Below are positions 1 through 5,374 of a stretch of 5,374 nt of DNA, one piece after another. The position numbers and the translations under genes are program-made. The stretch comes from an uncultured Clostridia bacterium (lineage in GTDB: Bacteria; Bacillota; Clostridia; Oscillospirales; Ruminococcaceae): the NCBI GenBank assembly GCA_947072265.1, contig CAMTHN010000050.1, positions 1 to 5,374 of the forward strand. The letters are read 5' to 3'. Numbering within the stretch: position 1 is the first letter of the stretch; each line of letters starts with the position of its first letter. The notes under the pieces were generated by a model. The model worked only from the letters and a program-made list of their open reading frames with translations. It searched no databases and was not told the DNA's origin.

Positions 1-224
1 GGAATAATATGTTTTAAGCTTTTTAATGCCATCATAAATTTTATATGAGATATCTTATACAAAAATATTATATTAAAAATGACAAATATAAAACTATATA
101 AATTTTGAGAAATAAATATTGTTATCATATAAATCATTGTTAAAAAAAATTTATTCCGTGGATCTAGTTTATGTATAAATGATTCTCCTGGAAAATATTG
201 ACCAATAGTTATATCTTTTATCAT
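1..224 (-). CDS. ecfT: EcfT, transmembrane subunit of ECF transporter (5' part, cut by window edge)
   Basis: This is the first 74 codons of the membrane subunit of an energy-coupling factor (ECF) transporter; the rest lies beyond position 1. EcfT sits in the membrane and couples ATP hydrolysis by EcfA1/EcfA2 to substrate-binding S subunits. What shows this: the start MIKDITIGQYFPGES is followed by HKLDPRNK (residues 18-25), the N-terminal signature of EcfT in Firmicutes. Two hydrophobic stretches follow (about 26-39 and 42-56), fitting the first membrane helices, and then a basic segment. The ATG overlaps the ecfA2 stop codon as ATGA, and an AAGGAG site 7 nt upstream fixes this start. The gene order ecfA1-ecfA2-ecfT is the classic one for group II ECF cores. 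Identification is firm from family, motif and context. The C-terminal coupling helices that contact the ATPases cannot be checked here. Confidence 0.93.
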   Translation of the reverse strand, partial: MIKDITIGQYFPGESFIHKLDPRNKFFLTMIYMITIFISQNLYSFIFVIFNIIFLYKISHIKFMMALKSLKHII

Positions 225-1078
225 ATATTTTCTCCTTTTTTTAAAAGAGAGGAAACCATATTAACACCATCTTCAACAGTCAATATACTTTTATCTATCT
301 TTATACCCTTTTTTTCTAATTCCATAAAAATTCTAGAAATTTGGGGAATAGATAATCCTATTTCATCTAACCTATTAAACATAGAAAAAATATTATCAGT
401 AAAATCATAAAAAAGTTTTTTTCCTTTATTCATAACAAGTATTTTAGATGCATATTTAGCAACATCTTCCATACTATGGGTAACAAATATTATAGTACTA
501 TTCGTTTCTTTATGAAATTTAGATATATTATCAAGGATAAGTTTTTTCCCCATCGGATCTAAACCAGCAGTTGGCTCATCTAAAACTAAAACTTTTGGAC
601 GCATAGCCATTACCCCTGCAATAGCAACCCTTCTCTTTTGACCACCTGATAATTCGAATGGACTTTTATTTAAAATATCTTGTGATAAACCAACAATAGA
701 TAAAACACTTTGTATTCTTTCATCTATTTCATTTTTAGACAAACCCATATTTTTCGGACCAAAAGATATATCTTTATAAACATTTTCCTCAAAAAGTTGA
801 TATTCAGGATACTGAAAAACGAGTCCTATATTAAATCTCGTTTTTAATAACAAAGATTTATTTTCCCAAATATTTTCCCCATCTATAATAACTTTTCCTT
901 TTGTTGGCTTTAAAGTTCCATTTAGATGTTTTATAAGGGTTGATTTTCCACATCCTGTATGACCTATTATTCCTATAAATTCCCCCTGATTAACATTAAA
1001 GTTTATAGAGTTTATAGCTGTTTTTTCAAAAGGAGTTCCTTTGCTATAAACATATGATATATCTTCTAATCTAATCAT
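221..1078 (-). CDS. ecfA2: EcfA2, ATPase subunit of ECF transporter
   Basis: One of the two cytoplasmic ABC-type ATPases that drive an ECF vitamin/micronutrient importer, acting as a heterodimer with EcfA1 on EcfT. The 285 aa length is normal. Nucleotide-binding motifs are complete: Walker A GHTGCGKST (39-47), Q-loop Q89 in VFQYPEYQ, signature LSGGQKRR (143-150), Walker B VLVLDEP (163-169, catalytic E168) and H-loop H201. The YPEYQLFE motif after the Q-loop and the start MIRLEDISYVYS, followed by a TPFE segment, are typical of EcfA2 rather than EcfA1. The EcfA C-terminal extension follows, with GLSIPQ at 241-246. The ATG has only a modest GAGGG site 5 nt upstream. The gene lies 19 nt after ecfA1 and ends in TGA, followed at once by an in-frame TAA. 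Its last codons carry the ribosome binding site of ecfT. A1 versus A2 was assigned from motif flavour and gene order. Confidence 0.95.
   Translation of the reverse strand: MIRLEDISYVYSKGTPFEKTAINSINFNVNQGEFIGIIGHTGCGKSTLIKHLNGTLKPTKGKVIIDGENIWENKSLLLKTRFNIGLVFQYPEYQLFEENVYKDISFGPKNMGLSKNEIDERIQSVLSIVGLSQDILNKSPFELSGGQKRRVAIAGVMAMRPKVLVLDEPTAGLDPMGKKLILDNISKFHKETNSTIIFVTHSMEDVAKYASKILVMNKGKKLFYDFTDNIFSMFNRLDEIGLSIPQISRIFMELEKKGIKIDKSILTVEDGVNMVSSLLKKGENI
232..237 (-). promoter_or_regulatory. Ribosome binding site of ecfT inside the end of ecfA2
   Basis: AAGGAG on the minus strand lies 7 nt before the ecfT ATG and inside the last codons of ecfA2 (the Lys-Gly-Glu of its C-terminus). Together with the ATGA stop/start overlap, this suggests coupled translation of the two subunits (inference). 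Confidence 0.8.
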
Positions 1079-1097
1079 AAGATCCCTCTCTCTAATA

Positions 1098-1946
1098 TTA
1101 TAATTCCTTCTTTAGTAGATTAAATAAAAACTCTACACATTCATCTTCAAATAAAATATTATTTGGAAAATTTAAGCTATATTTTTTATTTAAATTATAT
1201 ATAAGTTCTGTCGCTTGAGGAAGATCCAAACCAATAGATTTTATTAATTCTATATTTGAAAAAGTATCTCTTGGAGAATTATCAGAAATTATTTTTCCTT
1301 TATCCATTAAAATAACTCTATTACTTAAAATGGCTTCTTCCATATAATGTGTTATTAATATTATAGTCTTTTTATGATTATTATTCAAATCTATTATTGT
1401 TTTCATAACTTCTTTTCTGCCACTTGGATCCAGCATTGCTGTTGGTTCATCTAAAACAATGCATTCAGGGTTCATTGCCAAAATCCCAGCAATGGCTACA
1501 CGTTGTTTTTGTCCTCCAGAAAGCTGATGAACTCCGTGTTTTTTATAATCACTCATACCAACCATTTCTATTGCCTTATCTACCCTTTTTTTCATATCTT
1601 CTAAATGAACTCCTAAATTTTCTAAAGCAAAAGCAACATCTTCTTCTACAATAGTCGCCACAAGTTGGTTATCTGGATTTTGAAAAACCATACCTACTAA
1701 TTGTTTTATATATAAAGATTTCTCAATATCTTTTGTAGAGATATTTTTTATAAAAACATCTCCTTTACTGGGTAATAATATCCCGTTAAGATGCTTTGCT
1801 AGCGTTGATTTTCCACATCCATTATGCCCTAAAATTGAAACAAATTCCCCCTGATCTATATTTAAATTTATATTATTTAATATGTCTATATTTTTATCAC
1901 TATTATCATAATTAAAAAAAACATTTTGTGCATTAATAATATTCAT
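1098..1946 (-). CDS. ecfA1: EcfA1, ATPase subunit of ECF transporter
   Basis: This is the first of the paired ABC ATPases of the ECF core, hydrolysing ATP with EcfA2 to power uptake by whichever S subunit is docked on EcfT. The 282 aa length is normal. Motifs seen: Walker A GHNGCGKST (40-48), Q-loop Q89 in VFQNPDNQ (87-94), signature LSGGQKQR (142-149), Walker B CIVLDEP (162-168, catalytic E167) and H-loop H200 in ILITH. The VFQNPDNQ version of the Q-loop region and the C-terminal GLDLPQATEL (239-248) are typical of EcfA1. All catalytic positions are intact, so both ATP sites of the heterodimer should be competent. The ATG at 1946 has a strong AGGAG site that begins within the methyltransferase stop codon, leaving a 9-nt gap to that gene. 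ecfA2 follows after 19 nt. ECF cores often lie in the ribosomal-protein rplQ region of Firmicutes, but here the core follows glmM and a methyltransferase. Confidence 0.95.
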   Translation of the reverse strand: MNIINAQNVFFNYDNSDKNIDILNNINLNIDQGEFVSILGHNGCGKSTLAKHLNGILLPSKGDVFIKNISTKDIEKSLYIKQLVGMVFQNPDNQLVATIVEEDVAFALENLGVHLEDMKKRVDKAIEMVGMSDYKKHGVHQLSGGQKQRVAIAGILAMNPECIVLDEPTAMLDPSGRKEVMKTIIDLNNNHKKTIILITHYMEEAILSNRVILMDKGKIISDNSPRDTFSNIELIKSIGLDLPQATELIYNLNKKYSLNFPNNILFEDECVEFLFNLLKKEL

Positions 1947-1952
1947 ATAAGT

Positions 1953-1957
1953 CTCCT
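1953..1957 (-). promoter_or_regulatory. Ribosome binding site of ecfA1 overlapping the upstream stop codon
   Basis: AGGAG on the minus strand lies 6 nt before the ecfA1 ATG. Its first two bases are the last two of the TAG stop codon of the methyltransferase gene, so a ribosome ending there sits on the next initiation site. Reinitiation or coupling is an inference. Confidence 0.8.
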
Positions 1958-2822
1958 AACAATGCCATATAGCAGTTGATCCACAAGGTAGTATCATACT
2001 ATTTTTTTCTATAGGAATTCCTATTTCATCTGCAAAAAAACTTCCCCTAGAATATTTTTTGGATATACAAATTTTAAGAATACAATCCATAACAGACGGT
2101 GATAATCCTGATGTATAAGAATTGAGAATAAAGAACAAAGGATTATCACTAAGAATATCTACAACAGTTGAAACAAATTTATATATAGATTCTTCTAATT
2201 TCCAAACTTCTCCATTAGGACCTCTGCCATATGAAGGTGGATCCATAATTATTCCATCATAAAAATTTCCTCGCCTTATTTCTCTAAGAACAAATTTTTC
2301 ACAATCATCAACTATCCATCTAATTTTATTAGAAGATAATTTAGATAATATAGAATTTTTTTTTCCCCATTCAATAATTTTTTTAGAAGCATCTACATGA
2401 CAAACTTCTGCACCAGCACTAGAGGCTGCCAAAGTTGCAGCACCTGTATATCCAAAAAGGTTTAAAATTTTTATAGGTCTTTTAGATGATTCTATTTTTT
2501 CTTTTATAAAATCCCAGTTTACACTCTGTTCTGGAAAAAGCCCCATATGTTTAAATCCTGTTGGATATACTAAAAATTTTAAATTTTTATAGGATATATT
2601 TGTTTCAAATTCTTTTTTGTTTTTAAAAGACCACTCTCCCCCACCCTCAGAAGATCTAATATAATGACCATCATATATGTTCCATATTTTTGTATCTTTT
2701 GGCGTGTTCCATATAATTTGTGGATCTGGTCTAATCACTCTATAATTTCCCCATGTTTCTAATTTTTCTCCTGAAGAACAATCTAATATTTTATAATCTT
2801 TCCATCCTTCCGCTACTCTCAT
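1956..2822 (-). CDS. Class I SAM-dependent methyltransferase, RlmI/RlmK-like family (COG1092 type)
   Basis: A cytoplasmic Rossmann-fold methyltransferase of 288 aa that probably modifies RNA; the substrate is unknown. An N-terminal family region carries AEGWKDY (4-10), RPDPQ (31-35) and a YIRSSEGGGEW segment (54-64), followed by GLFPEQ (94-99). The SAM-binding motif NLFGYTGAAT is at 121-130, the acidic ribose-binding motif HVDASK at 142-147, and motif IV DPPSYGRGP at 194-202. Unlike E. coli RlmI it has no N-terminal PUA domain. At the motif VI site, where RlmI has SCSGLM, this protein reads YTSGLS (236-241), so threonine replaces the presumed catalytic cysteine and cytosine C5 methylation looks unlikely (inference). 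The ATG overlaps the glmM stop as TAATG. The nearest ribosome site, AAAGGG, is weak and 11 nt away, so translation probably depends on coupling to glmM. The family call is strong, the substrate open. Confidence 0.88.
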   Translation of the reverse strand: MRVAEGWKDYKILDCSSGEKLETWGNYRVIRPDPQIIWNTPKDTKIWNIYDGHYIRSSEGGGEWSFKNKKEFETNISYKNLKFLVYPTGFKHMGLFPEQSVNWDFIKEKIESSKRPIKILNLFGYTGAATLAASSAGAEVCHVDASKKIIEWGKKNSILSKLSSNKIRWIVDDCEKFVLREIRRGNFYDGIIMDPPSYGRGPNGEVWKLEESIYKFVSTVVDILSDNPLFFILNSYTSGLSPSVMDCILKICISKKYSRGSFFADEIGIPIEKNSMILPCGSTAIWHC

Positions 2823-4177
2823 TATATATTCAACCCTTTTTTTATCTTTTCAACTATTTTTTCTGCTATAGCTTTAATAATATCCGCATCTTTTCCTTCT
2901 ACCATAACTCTTATTATTGGCTCTGTTCCAGAAGGTCTAACTACTATTCTTCCATTATATGCCAATTCATCTGATAAAGTAGATATTAAAGATTTTATAT
3001 ATTCTTCTTCAAGAATATTTTTATCCCTTATATCAGTTAAAACTATATTATATAAAAGTTGTGGATATTTTTTTATTTCTGAAGAAACTTCAAAAAGGCT
3101 TTTCCCATAATCTTTTAAAATTTTCATAATATATAAAGCAGAAATCTGTCCATCTCCTGTAGTAGAATAATCTTTTAATATTATATGTCCCGATTGTTCA
3201 CCACCTAAATTATATCCACCCTCAATCATTTTTTCTAAAACATTTTTATCTCCAACATCTGTAACAATAGTATTTATATTATTATCTTTACAATATTGAA
3301 TAACTCCCATATTAGTCATAGTTGTCATAACTAAAAAGTCTTTATTTAAAATATTTTTATCTTTTAAATATTTAGATATAATACCTAATATAAAATCTCC
3401 ATCTATCACATTTCCAAATTCATCAACCAAAATACATCTATCCGCATCTCCATCAAAAGCAACTCCAAAATCAAGTTTATTTTGAATAACATAGTCAGAT
3501 ATATTTTCTATATATGTAGAACCGCATTTATTATTAATATTTTTTCCATCTGGTAGATCATCTATGATATGACAATCAATACCTAGTTTTGTAAAAAGTT
3601 TAAAAGCTGTTCTAGACGCACTTCCATTACTACAATCTACTCCAACTTTAAATGAAAATTGTTCTTTTTTAAATATATTTTCTATATAATCTATATACCT
3701 ATCACATGCAAAATTATTTTTTGTAACTATCCCAATCTCATCAAAATCAGCCATATGGTCATCTATATTAGAATCTATATTTTTTTCAATTTGCATTTCT
3801 TGATCATCAGATAGTTTATATCCATCTTTTCCAAATACTTTAATACCATTAAATTCATAACTATTATGAGATGCTGATATCATAATTCCACAATCTGCAG
3901 AATATTTTTTTACAAAAAATGGAATTGCTGGAGTTGGAACAATCCCAACTAATTCAATATCACAACCAAAAGAAGAAATTCCCCCTATAAGAGATGACTC
4001 TATCATGTCACATGATAATCTTGTGTCTTTTCCTATAATTACTTTTATAGGTTTTTTTTCAATATTATTTTTATTTAAATAATATGATATAGACTTTCCA
4101 ATTTTACAACAAAAATCACATGTTAAAAATCTATTAGCAACACCTCTTATTCCATCTGTTCCAAAATATTTTCCCAT
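2822..4177 (-). CDS. glmM: Phosphoglucosamine mutase GlmM
   Basis: Converts glucosamine-6-phosphate to glucosamine-1-phosphate in the cytoplasm, the step before GlmU makes UDP-N-acetylglucosamine for peptidoglycan. The 451 aa length matches the family. The protein begins MGKYFGTDGIRGVAN, the usual GlmM start. The active-site loop ISASHNSYEFNGIK (100-113) holds the serine that carries the phosphate, S103 by analogy with Ser102 of E. coli GlmM. The metal-binding loop DGDADR is at 242-247, the sugar-binding loop GGEQSGH at 325-331 and the phosphate-binding loop RPSGTEP at 414-420. All four domains of the alpha-D-phosphohexomutase fold are therefore present. After ASHN the residue is Ser, where many GlmM proteins have Pro; this is probably lineage variation. 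The sugar loop GGEQSGH favours GlmM over phosphomannomutase/phosphoglucomutase. The ATG follows a consensus AAGGAGG by 7 nt, the best initiation site in the window. It lies 34 nt after ruvB and shares one base with the next gene. Confidence 0.97.
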   Translation of the reverse strand: MGKYFGTDGIRGVANRFLTCDFCCKIGKSISYYLNKNNIEKKPIKVIIGKDTRLSCDMIESSLIGGISSFGCDIELVGIVPTPAIPFFVKKYSADCGIMISASHNSYEFNGIKVFGKDGYKLSDDQEMQIEKNIDSNIDDHMADFDEIGIVTKNNFACDRYIDYIENIFKKEQFSFKVGVDCSNGSASRTAFKLFTKLGIDCHIIDDLPDGKNINNKCGSTYIENISDYVIQNKLDFGVAFDGDADRCILVDEFGNVIDGDFILGIISKYLKDKNILNKDFLVMTTMTNMGVIQYCKDNNINTIVTDVGDKNVLEKMIEGGYNLGGEQSGHIILKDYSTTGDGQISALYIMKILKDYGKSLFEVSSEIKKYPQLLYNIVLTDIRDKNILEEEYIKSLISTLSDELAYNGRIVVRPSGTEPIIRVMVEGKDADIIKAIAEKIVEKIKKGLNI

Positions 4178-4184
4178 TAATACG

Positions 4185-4191
4185 CCTCCTT
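4185..4191 (-). promoter_or_regulatory. Consensus ribosome binding site of glmM
   Basis: AAGGAGG on the minus strand, 7 nt before the ATG, is the only full-consensus Shine-Dalgarno site here. It lies in the largest gap of the window (34 nt, 4178-4211), which holds nothing else I can support. It suggests that glmM is translated efficiently and independently of ruvB. Confidence 0.85.
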
Positions 4192-4211
4192 AGAATTATA
4201 AAATTAATAAA

Positions 4212-5231
4212 TTAGTCTTTTTTATCTATACCACAATGTTTATACCCAAGATGAGTGACTAATCTTCCTCTACTAGTTCTAGACAAAAAACCTATCTGCA
4301 TTAAATATGGCTCATAAACATCTTCTATAGTTACAGTTTCTTCTCCTAATGTTGCTGATAACGTATCAAGTCCAACAGGACCTCCGTTATAATAGTTTAT
4401 TATTGTCATTAGTATACTTCTATCAATTTCATCTAATCCTATTTCATCTATTCCAAGTTTAGATAAAGCCATATCAGCTATCCCTAAATCTATCTTTCCA
4501 TCACCTTTTACAATAGCAAAATCTCTAACTCTATTAAGTATTCTATTAGCAATTCGTGGAGTTGCTCTTGACCTTTTTGCTATTTCCACAGCTCCGTCTA
4601 GATTACATCCAATTTTTATAATATCTGAAGCTCGTAAAACTATATCTGTAAGTTCTTCAACAGAATACATATTAAGCTTTAATAAAACTCCAAATCTATC
4701 TCTAAGAGGAGAAGAAAGCTGTCCTGCTCTTGTTGTAGCTCCTATTAATGTAAACTTTGGTATATCTATACGTATAGATCTAGCCGATGGTCCTTTTCCT
4801 ATTATTATATCTAGAGCGTTATCTTCCATTGCTGGGTATAATATCTCTTCTATAACCCTAGATATTCTATGTATTTCATCTATAAAAAGTATATCATTTT
4901 CTGATAAATTAGTTAGAATTGATGCCAAATCTCCTGGCTTTTCTATAGCTGGACCAGAGGTTATTTTTATATTACAATTCATCTCATTAGCTATAACCAT
5001 TGCTAATGTTGTTTTACCCAACCCAGGAGGACCATATAAAAGAACATGATCCAAAGAAGCTTCTCTACTTTTTGCAGACTCTATATAAACTTTTAAATTT
5101 TCTTTAACAATTTCTTGCCCTATATATTCATCAAAAGTTTTTGGTCTTATAGAAACCTCATAATCAAATTTTTCATCATTTGATATATTTTCAGCAGAAA
5201 CAAATCTTTCTGATATAAAATTTTCATCCAA
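4212..5231 (-). CDS. ruvB: Holliday junction branch migration helicase RuvB
   Basis: The AAA+ motor that forms hexameric rings on either side of a RuvA-bound Holliday junction and pumps DNA during recombinational repair. The 339 aa length is normal. Motifs: the N-terminal family segment RPKTFDEYIGQ (29-39), Walker A GPPGLGKT (67-74), Walker B ILFIDEIH (114-121), sensor 1 GATTRAG (164-170), the arginine-finger region SSPLRDRFG (173-181), sensor 2 RATPRIANR (222-230), and the C-terminal winged-helix DNA-binding domain with GGPVGLDTLSATLGEE (283-298) and PYLMQIGFLSRTSRGR (308-323). The start is TTG: an in-frame TAA lies five codons upstream, there is no ATG or GTG between, and the first internal Met of note (78) is past Walker A. 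An AAGGAAG site 8 nt before the TTG supports it. It follows ruvA after 15 nt, the usual pairing. Confidence 0.98.
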   Translation of the reverse strand: MDENFISERFVSAENISNDEKFDYEVSIRPKTFDEYIGQEIVKENLKVYIESAKSREASLDHVLLYGPPGLGKTTLAMVIANEMNCNIKITSGPAIEKPGDLASILTNLSENDILFIDEIHRISRVIEEILYPAMEDNALDIIIGKGPSARSIRIDIPKFTLIGATTRAGQLSSPLRDRFGVLLKLNMYSVEELTDIVLRASDIIKIGCNLDGAVEIAKRSRATPRIANRILNRVRDFAIVKGDGKIDLGIADMALSKLGIDEIGLDEIDRSILMTIINYYNGGPVGLDTLSATLGEETVTIEDVYEPYLMQIGFLSRTSRGRLVTHLGYKHCGIDKKD

Positions 5232-5239
5232 ATTTATAA

Positions 5240-5246
5240 CTTCCTT
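5240..5246 (-). promoter_or_regulatory. Ribosome binding site that fixes the ruvB TTG start
   Basis: AAGGAAG on the minus strand, directly after the ruvA stop codon and 8 nt before the TTG. It is the only purine-rich site in the 15-nt ruvA-ruvB gap and confirms the non-ATG start. Confidence 0.75.
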
Positions 5247-5374
5247 TTATATTGATAAAATTTTAAGACTCTCTTTTATAAGTTCTTCTAACGAAGAATT
5301 TTTATTTAAAGAAAATACAACTTTATAAGACTCATCATATGAATATCCCAAAACAACAAGTGCTTCTATTGCAT
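5247..5374 (-). CDS. ruvA: Holliday junction DNA helicase subunit RuvA (3' end, cut by window edge)
   Basis: The last 41 codons and TAA stop of a gene that begins beyond position 5374. The peptide AIEALVVLGYSYDES followed by LNKNSSLEELIKESLKIL matches domain III of RuvA, the small C-terminal helical bundle that contacts RuvB and regulates its ATPase. The EAL-x-x-LGYS motif is typical of this domain. The tetrameric DNA-binding domains I and II lie outside the window. It is too short to be certain from sequence alone, but its place 15 nt before ruvB on the same strand makes the assignment firm. The frame was read by hand: the first complete codon ends at 5370 and the stop occupies 5249-5247. 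Confidence 0.9.
   Translation of the reverse strand, partial: AIEALVVLGYSYDESYKVVFSLNKNSSLEELIKESLKILSI

Noticed and set aside
198..410. Plus-strand open frame of 70 codons.
   Set aside because: It is antisense to the 3' part of ecfA2 and the start of ecfT, has no ribosome site and resembles no known protein; it is a shadow of the minus-strand genes.
1028..1042. Near-palindrome around AAAGGAGTTCCTTT that resembles a Shine-Dalgarno site or operator.
   Set aside because: It is inside the ecfA2 coding region (Lys-Gly-Thr-Pro-Phe on the minus strand), not symmetric at its centre, and there is no plus-strand gene for it to serve.
1424..1654. Plus-strand open frame of 76 codons.
   Set aside because: It is antisense to the signature/Walker B region of ecfA1, a fully conserved coding stretch that explains the open frame.
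2753..2974. Plus-strand open frame of 73 codons, rich in Phe, Tyr, Ile and Ser, looking like a small membrane protein.
   Set aside because: It is antisense to the glmM/methyltransferase junction. The hydrophobic composition follows from T-rich complement sequence, and no ribosome site is seen.
4195..4200. Perfect TATAAT -10 hexamer on the minus strand before glmM, a possible internal promoter.
   Set aside because: No -35-like hexamer lies 16-18 nt upstream (the stretch there is a run of A), and a transcript starting about 7 nt downstream would begin inside the glmM ribosome binding site. Such hexamers are frequent by chance in AT-rich DNA.
4178..4211. Largest intergenic gap, checked for a terminator or riboswitch.
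   Set aside because: At 34 nt it holds only the glmM ribosome site and AT-rich sequence; there is no GC-rich stem with a T-run.
4764..4779. Perfect 16-bp palindrome ATCTATACGTATAGAT, a possible operator or protein-binding site.
   Set aside because: It lies inside the ruvB coding region and encodes conserved-looking residues (SIRID). A rough estimate for DNA of this composition gives a few tenths of such a palindrome expected by chance in a window of this size.

Overview
This is an ordinary-looking but tightly packed stretch of a very AT-rich bacterial chromosome (by eye roughly 25-30% G+C). All genes lie on the minus strand, so transcription runs from position 5374 towards position 1. The protein families point to a low-GC Gram-positive, most likely of the class Clostridia: a group II ECF transporter core with paired EcfA1/EcfA2 ATPases, strong AGGAGG-type Shine-Dalgarno sites and clostridial-type GlmM and RuvB. 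The genus cannot be given from sequence alone. The standard genetic code fits: the reading frames contain no internal stop, TGA, TAA and TAG all end genes, and tryptophan is encoded by TGG.

In order of transcription the window holds: the 3' end of ruvA (5374-5247, cut by the window edge); ruvB (5231-4212, TTG start); glmM (4177-2822); a class I SAM-dependent methyltransferase of the RlmI/RlmK-like family (2822-1956); ecfA1 (1946-1098); ecfA2 (1078-221); and the 5' part of ecfT (224-1, cut by the window edge). Gaps between genes are 15, 34, -1, 9, 19 and -3 nt. No gap has room for a promoter plus leader or shows a terminator hairpin, so the seven genes look like one transcription unit.

The genes cover four housekeeping jobs. 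RuvA and RuvB form the motor that migrates Holliday junctions. GlmM makes glucosamine-1-phosphate for peptidoglycan precursors. The methyltransferase probably modifies RNA, but its substrate is not known. EcfA1, EcfA2 and EcfT form the energising module that docks with several substrate-binding S subunits to import vitamins and trace nutrients. No S subunit is encoded in the window.

The window has no RNA genes, mobile elements, CRISPR arrays, riboswitches or notable repeats that I can support. I found no undescribed system. The points most worth a second look are the joining of unrelated housekeeping genes in one array and a methyltransferase that lacks the cysteine expected of a 5-methylcytosine enzyme.
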